Assembly: GCA_015228895.1 (NCBI GenBank)
Contig: JADGCR010000087.1
Location: forward strand, 1-8,691
Source: Magnetococcales bacterium
GTDB taxonomy: Bacteria; Pseudomonadota; Magnetococcia; Magnetococcales; Magnetaquicoccaceae
DNA: 8,691 nucleotides
Direction of reading: 5' to 3'
Position numbers and translations under genes: made by a program. This document shows positions 6,901 to 8,691 of this stretch, one piece after another. The notes under the pieces are model-generated. The model searched no databases, had not been told where the DNA came from, and saw only the letters and a program-made list of their open reading frames with translations. Positions within the stretch are counted from its first letter, which is position 1, and every line of letters starts with the position of its first letter.

Positions 6901-7263
6901 CATCAAGACCGCGCGATCCTCTGTCAATGCCTCGATCCGTTTTGATTGTTCCTGCACATCACCCGGCAACTGCTCTTTGTTCGGCTCCGTACCTGGGGGG
7001 GTGATCGCCTCTTTTTGTTGCAATCCTTTGATTTGGCTATCTTTCAGTAAAAGTTGCGCGGTAAGCTCCGCGTTGCTCGCCCGCAGCTTGCGGGTTTCCG
7101 CAGACTGGGCAACAACAGGCGCGCCCACTCCTTCTCCCGTCTGCAACCGACCGGCCAGACGGAAATTGAACTGGGCGGCGGTCAACAGGATCAGAAACAG
7201 AAAGATCAAGCCCGCCAGAAGGTCAATGAATATGACCGGTATGCCAAACCACGAACTTTTCAT
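3964..7263 (-). CDS. MotB/OmpA-like protein with very long coiled coil
   Basis: A 1099-residue protein. Residues 1-7 form a short polar start. Residues 8-32 are a single membrane helix (VIFIDLLAGLIFLFLILL) with Asp14 at its beginning, the pattern of MotB/ZorB/TolR stator subunits in which this Asp carries protons. Residues about 54-660 are almost continuous coiled coil, broken by Gly/Pro stretches near 88-101, 285-297, 510-525 and 573-581. Residues 661-920 are a Pro/Ala/Gln-rich, repeat-containing linker. Residues about 928-1099 are an OmpA-like domain: LNFAYGSSKLSQKG, GFAHPAD, RFRYNWLLATSRAL and the final RRVELRF. In the family this domain binds peptidoglycan. The conserved Arg (1043) and Asn (1036) are present, but the usual Asp of GxxD aligns with His1024. 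An insert carries Cys993 and Cys1005. The ATG overlaps the upstream stop (ATGA); ycjX follows after 6 bases. Domain calls are strong, while motor function is inferred. Confidence 0.9.
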   Translation of the reverse strand: MKSSWFGIPVIFIDLLAGLIFLFLILLTAAQFNFRLAGRLQTGEGVGAPVVAQSAETRKLRASNAELTAQLLLKDSQIKGLQQKEAITPPGTEPNKEQLPGDVQEQSKRIEALTEDRAVLMSQLNRRNREMNRLLQGALTLRGAQAESEQNRALLQEKAALAQRLLEQDDALLRIKQENERLVAAQEEKNRLTSRVAEQEREVTALQQDRAILAERDAEQKKLLKAMERLDQEIVRLQKDHGGMAGAEKELLRLQGEKKELVTRLSRQEQQSLAMRQEMARTVQSGGVGKAGAMAGLAELQGELANQTARSSAQEKRIQAMEQEKAALEEGIRQRDMELTKLRANGPEVVEAIQGIDPEEMKRQLAARQAEIRGLQEENERLNKKHQDLAGLEQEKKRLQTTIEGRDAQIAQLRGEIARLAAGSEELSRSTAGMQKAKSELEVRIREQDERIAELKKEGQVLAAKAGLEDLLKGLHQEKEELMEWLRRDEEEIGRLRQDNGRLAVLAGRAAPGGGTGSSGEVDAPRELFRELSQLKEQLRKQGMEMSALLDNKESLQKAMQQMSQDVLSMRNSPEQAGAPMAALQSERDGLQAKVRERDETIKQLQKENSALAVSKSVSESVRTLQAEQGELKELLARRTNELEILKRENTKLHATLAAQLPVKRTGDTGALGAGGTAPSSSSTGRQPQTLDELMAQLDPEGTSSSGARPSSASPAPLPSAVVSTGQRSADLPERTPNNQRAPLAQQQPPVAANVPGQKSGASSATTDPGRTVTLPPVPETVAESPERAIAQPSVAANEPGQRGNAPAGQATTPQQKTAATEPGSQRAPLAQPSVAANEPGQRGNAPAGTPAGQATTPQQKTAANEPSQESGAPSATPAGQLPTPQQQVAKVGEPEQLASTSKEQLDDIPLPDKPVAQEPPLSPAQAKARAGLIADIRAELATRGIQTEVDEANGRIFLPQGLNFAYGSSKLSQKGSEELNHLAKTLQKVLPCYAKTKEGQKASCGQGKNNGQLDAVLIDGFAHPADMGSTRFRYNWLLATSRALQTFVTMTHNEPQLNTLKNERDQSLFRLTGHASQAARKHPQYPRRVELRFRMANP
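4672..4890 (-). repeat. duplicated segment in the proline-rich linker
   Basis: Bases 4672-4770 and 4804-4890 are near-identical direct copies differing mainly by one in-frame 12-base indel. They encode residues 832-864 and 792-820 (SVAANEPGQRGNAPAG, then QATTPQQKTAA, with TPAG extra in one copy). More diverged copies flank them at residues about 749-770 (VAANVPGQKSG) and 864-897 (NEPSQESGAP), giving four units in all. The pattern indicates recent unequal duplication of a spacer. Confidence 0.9.
7260..7263 (-). other. ATGA stop-start overlap, tail gene to MotB/OmpA-like gene
   Basis: The TGA of the upstream gene overlaps the ATG of the 1099-residue gene. Only a weak AAAGG directly abuts the start, so initiation is probably coupled to translation of the upstream gene. 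This suggests that the two products are made in a fixed ratio. Confidence 0.88.
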
Positions 7264-8691
7264 CCTTTGCTTTCAGCAGGCCCCTTGAAGTTGGATGACG
7301 CCAAAGATGACCAGACAGCCTTCACCAGATAAAAGGGTGGACGTTGACGCTTGCGCAAATAACGATCCACCACGGGCAGAAAATCCTGAACATTGACAAC
7401 CGTTTTTTGAAGCTCCTGCATCGTCGGCAACGCCGAAACAAATGGAGCCACCGGACGGGGCAGAGGCGTTGACACATGGACCGTTTGCGGATGCCCTGCC
7501 GACAATTCCGCCGTCTGCTTTGCCACGGGGTGGCTTTTTCTCGATTGCGCCGCAGAATGCAGCATCGCAACAGAAGAGACCTCTGGCCGGGAGATGGGCG
7601 TTGTCCCGGTAGGTTTTTGCGGTTGGTTTTGCGACACCGCAGGCTGTATCGGCACTGGATGGCTCTTTTGCACCGCTTCTGTCGGCATCGCCGCCACAAA
7701 AGGAGTCGCCGGACGGGGCGCAGGCCTGGTTCCAACGGGTTTTGGCGGTTGGCTTTGTGCCACGACCGGCTGCCTGGTCACGACAGCTTCCTGTGCCAGA
7801 GTCCCGGCGGGTTTTTGTGGCAAAACAGCCGTTTTTTCCTCTCCCTGTTCAACAGGTGGGGCAGCGAGCACTCCCTCCCAGGATTGAATCAATGCCGCAA
7901 TGCGACCTGGCAATCCGCCACTGGCCGGATCCACCAGACCGGTCGCCCCGGATTGCAGAATCCGGGCAACTTCCTGCCGCAATGCCAGCAAGGCCGGATA
8001 GGCTTCAATCTCTTTGGGGAGGTTGGCATGACCCAGCAGGGCGTTCAACCGATCGATCGCCTCCTTGACGATCTGTGTGGTGTCCAGATTCATCAAGCGG
8101 GGAAACTGCTCCTTGAGCGCGCGCAACATCTCCTGCAACTCGACCTCGCGGGGGTCGGGTGAGGAGGGCGGGGCACAGGGCTTAGCCTCGACTGTGACAG
8201 GTGGTAAGGCAGATGGCTTGGCCTCGACTGAAACAGGTGGCAAGGCAGAGGGCTTGGCCTCGACTGTGACAGGCGGCAAGGGTTGCGGCGGAGCCAGAGC
8301 AAGATTCTCCATGGCCTTGGCCGCCCGTTCCATGCGTTGCGACACCTCCTGCAACACCGGTTCAATGGGCGCGGAAACGGGTGCAGGTGCCACCGGCAGG
8401 GTGAGACTGCCCAGGGAGGCAACGAGTTGCTCTCCAAACTCCCGCTGGTTGGCGGTCAGACGGGCACCAAGGCTCTCCATGGATGACTGGAAGGTCTGTT
8501 CCATCTGCTGCTGAAACTGATTCACCGCGTTCAAGGTCTGCCGCATGGCAGTATCCCCGTTTTCCAGCAACCGTTCACCCTCCTGGCGCAATCCCTCCAG
8601 AATCGGTTCCAGAATCAGCGCGGTGGAATGCTGCATCTCCCGGCTGTCGGTGATGGTCTTCTCCAGTTGATTGGCCACCCCTTGCAGAAAC
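7260..8691 (-). CDS. 3' part of a coiled-coil/proline-rich protein, possible MotA/ExbB/ZorA-like tail
   Basis: The frame stays open to the right edge, so this is a C-terminal fragment of about 477 residues. A GTG at 8676-8678 could be a start, but no ribosome site can be judged and the reading continues upstream as FLQG, so I treat it as internal. Numbering from that GTG, residues 1-90 are amphipathic helix/coiled coil (MRQTLNAVNQFQQQMEQTF, then TANQREFGEQL), similar in style to cytoplasmic tails of ZorA/ExbB-type channel proteins. Residues 130-170 hold three 12-residue Pro-rich repeats. Residues 177-275 form a second helical domain. Residues 280-420 are Pro/Gln-rich with about three imperfect repeats (KPVGT, PRPATPFVAAMPT and relatives). 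The last 50 residues (VVNVQDFLPVVDRYLRKRQRPPFYLVKAVW) look folded. No membrane segment is visible; the partner role rests on gene order, coupling and helical style. Confidence 0.75.
   Translation of the reverse strand, partial: FLQGVANQLEKTITDSREMQHSTALILEPILEGLRQEGERLLENGDTAMRQTLNAVNQFQQQMEQTFQSSMESLGARLTANQREFGEQLVASLGSLTLPVAPAPVSAPIEPVLQEVSQRMERAAKAMENLALAPPQPLPPVTVEAKPSALPPVSVEAKPSALPPVTVEAKPCAPPSSPDPREVELQEMLRALKEQFPRLMNLDTTQIVKEAIDRLNALLGHANLPKEIEAYPALLALRQEVARILQSGATGLVDPASGGLPGRIAALIQSWEGVLAAPPVEQGEEKTAVLPQKPAGTLAQEAVVTRQPVVAQSQPPKPVGTRPAPRPATPFVAAMPTEAVQKSHPVPIQPAVSQNQPQKPTGTTPISRPEVSSVAMLHSAAQSRKSHPVAKQTAELSAGHPQTVHVSTPLPRPVAPFVSALPTMQELQKTVVNVQDFLPVVDRYLRKRQRPPFYLVKAVWSSLASSNFKGPAESKG
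8179..8286 (-). repeat. three 36-bp in-frame tandem repeats
   Basis: Units at 8179-8214, 8215-8250 and 8251-8286 are nearly identical (the third decays at its edge). They encode LPPVTVEAKPSA, LPPVSVEAKPSA and LPPVTVEAKPCA. The Pro/Glu/Lys composition suggests an extended, flexible spacer between the helical segments, and the length is free to change in 12-residue steps. Confidence 0.92.

Noticed and set aside
5284..6945. A 553-codon open frame on the plus strand
   Set aside because: It lies wholly antisense to the coiled-coil gene. Its Leu/Gln/Arg-rich product mirrors the Glu/Gln/Leu codon bias of the coil, and no convincing ribosome site or domain was seen.
820..8691. Zorya anti-phage defence system
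   Set aside because: The ZorAB-like pairing is only inferred, and no ZorC, ZorD or ZorE-type gene is present. The downstream genes are YcjX and YcjF, so defence is not supported by what is visible.

Overview
The window looks like the chromosome of a Gram-negative bacterium, most likely a proteobacterium. It encodes a YcjX/YcjF pair, a one-pass inner-membrane protein ending in an OmpA-like domain, and a PEGA-type domain. Base composition appears moderately GC-rich by eye. The lineage cannot be fixed more closely from the sequence alone; a magnetococcus-like or other alpha/gamma-proteobacterial origin is only a hunch.

Layout. On the plus strand, positions 1-431 hold the 3' end of a gene whose product has tandem VKTEA/VKTEP/VKKEA pentapeptides followed by a C-terminal PEGA-like domain. 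Everything else is on the minus strand, so it is read from high to low coordinates. First comes a 3'-partial gene entering from the right edge (8691-7260), with a coiled-coil start and a proline-rich, repeat-containing tail. Next is a 1099-residue MotB/OmpA-like protein with a very long coiled coil (7263-3964). It is followed by YcjX (3957-2536), YcjF/DUF697 (2539-1475) and an unrecognised 212-residue membrane-anchored protein (1458-820). Last is a separate small gene for a DUF2281-type antitoxin-like protein (733-491), which converges on the PEGA gene.

The five minus-strand genes from 8691 to 820 look like one operon. Two junctions are 4-base ATGA overlaps (7260-7263 and 2536-2539); the other two gaps are 6 and 16 bases. 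The N-terminus of the 1099-residue protein has the membrane-segment pattern of MotB/ZorB/TolR-type stator subunits, including an aspartate at the start of the helix. The partial gene just upstream resembles the cytoplasmic tail of a MotA/ExbB/ZorA-type partner, although its membrane part would lie outside the window.

The main hypothesis is a proton-driven, stator-like envelope complex with an unusually long stalk, co-expressed with the YcjX P-loop NTPase, its membrane partner YcjF and a new small membrane protein. No RNA gene, CRISPR array, insertion sequence or origin was seen, and no stretch over 300 bases lacks a gene.
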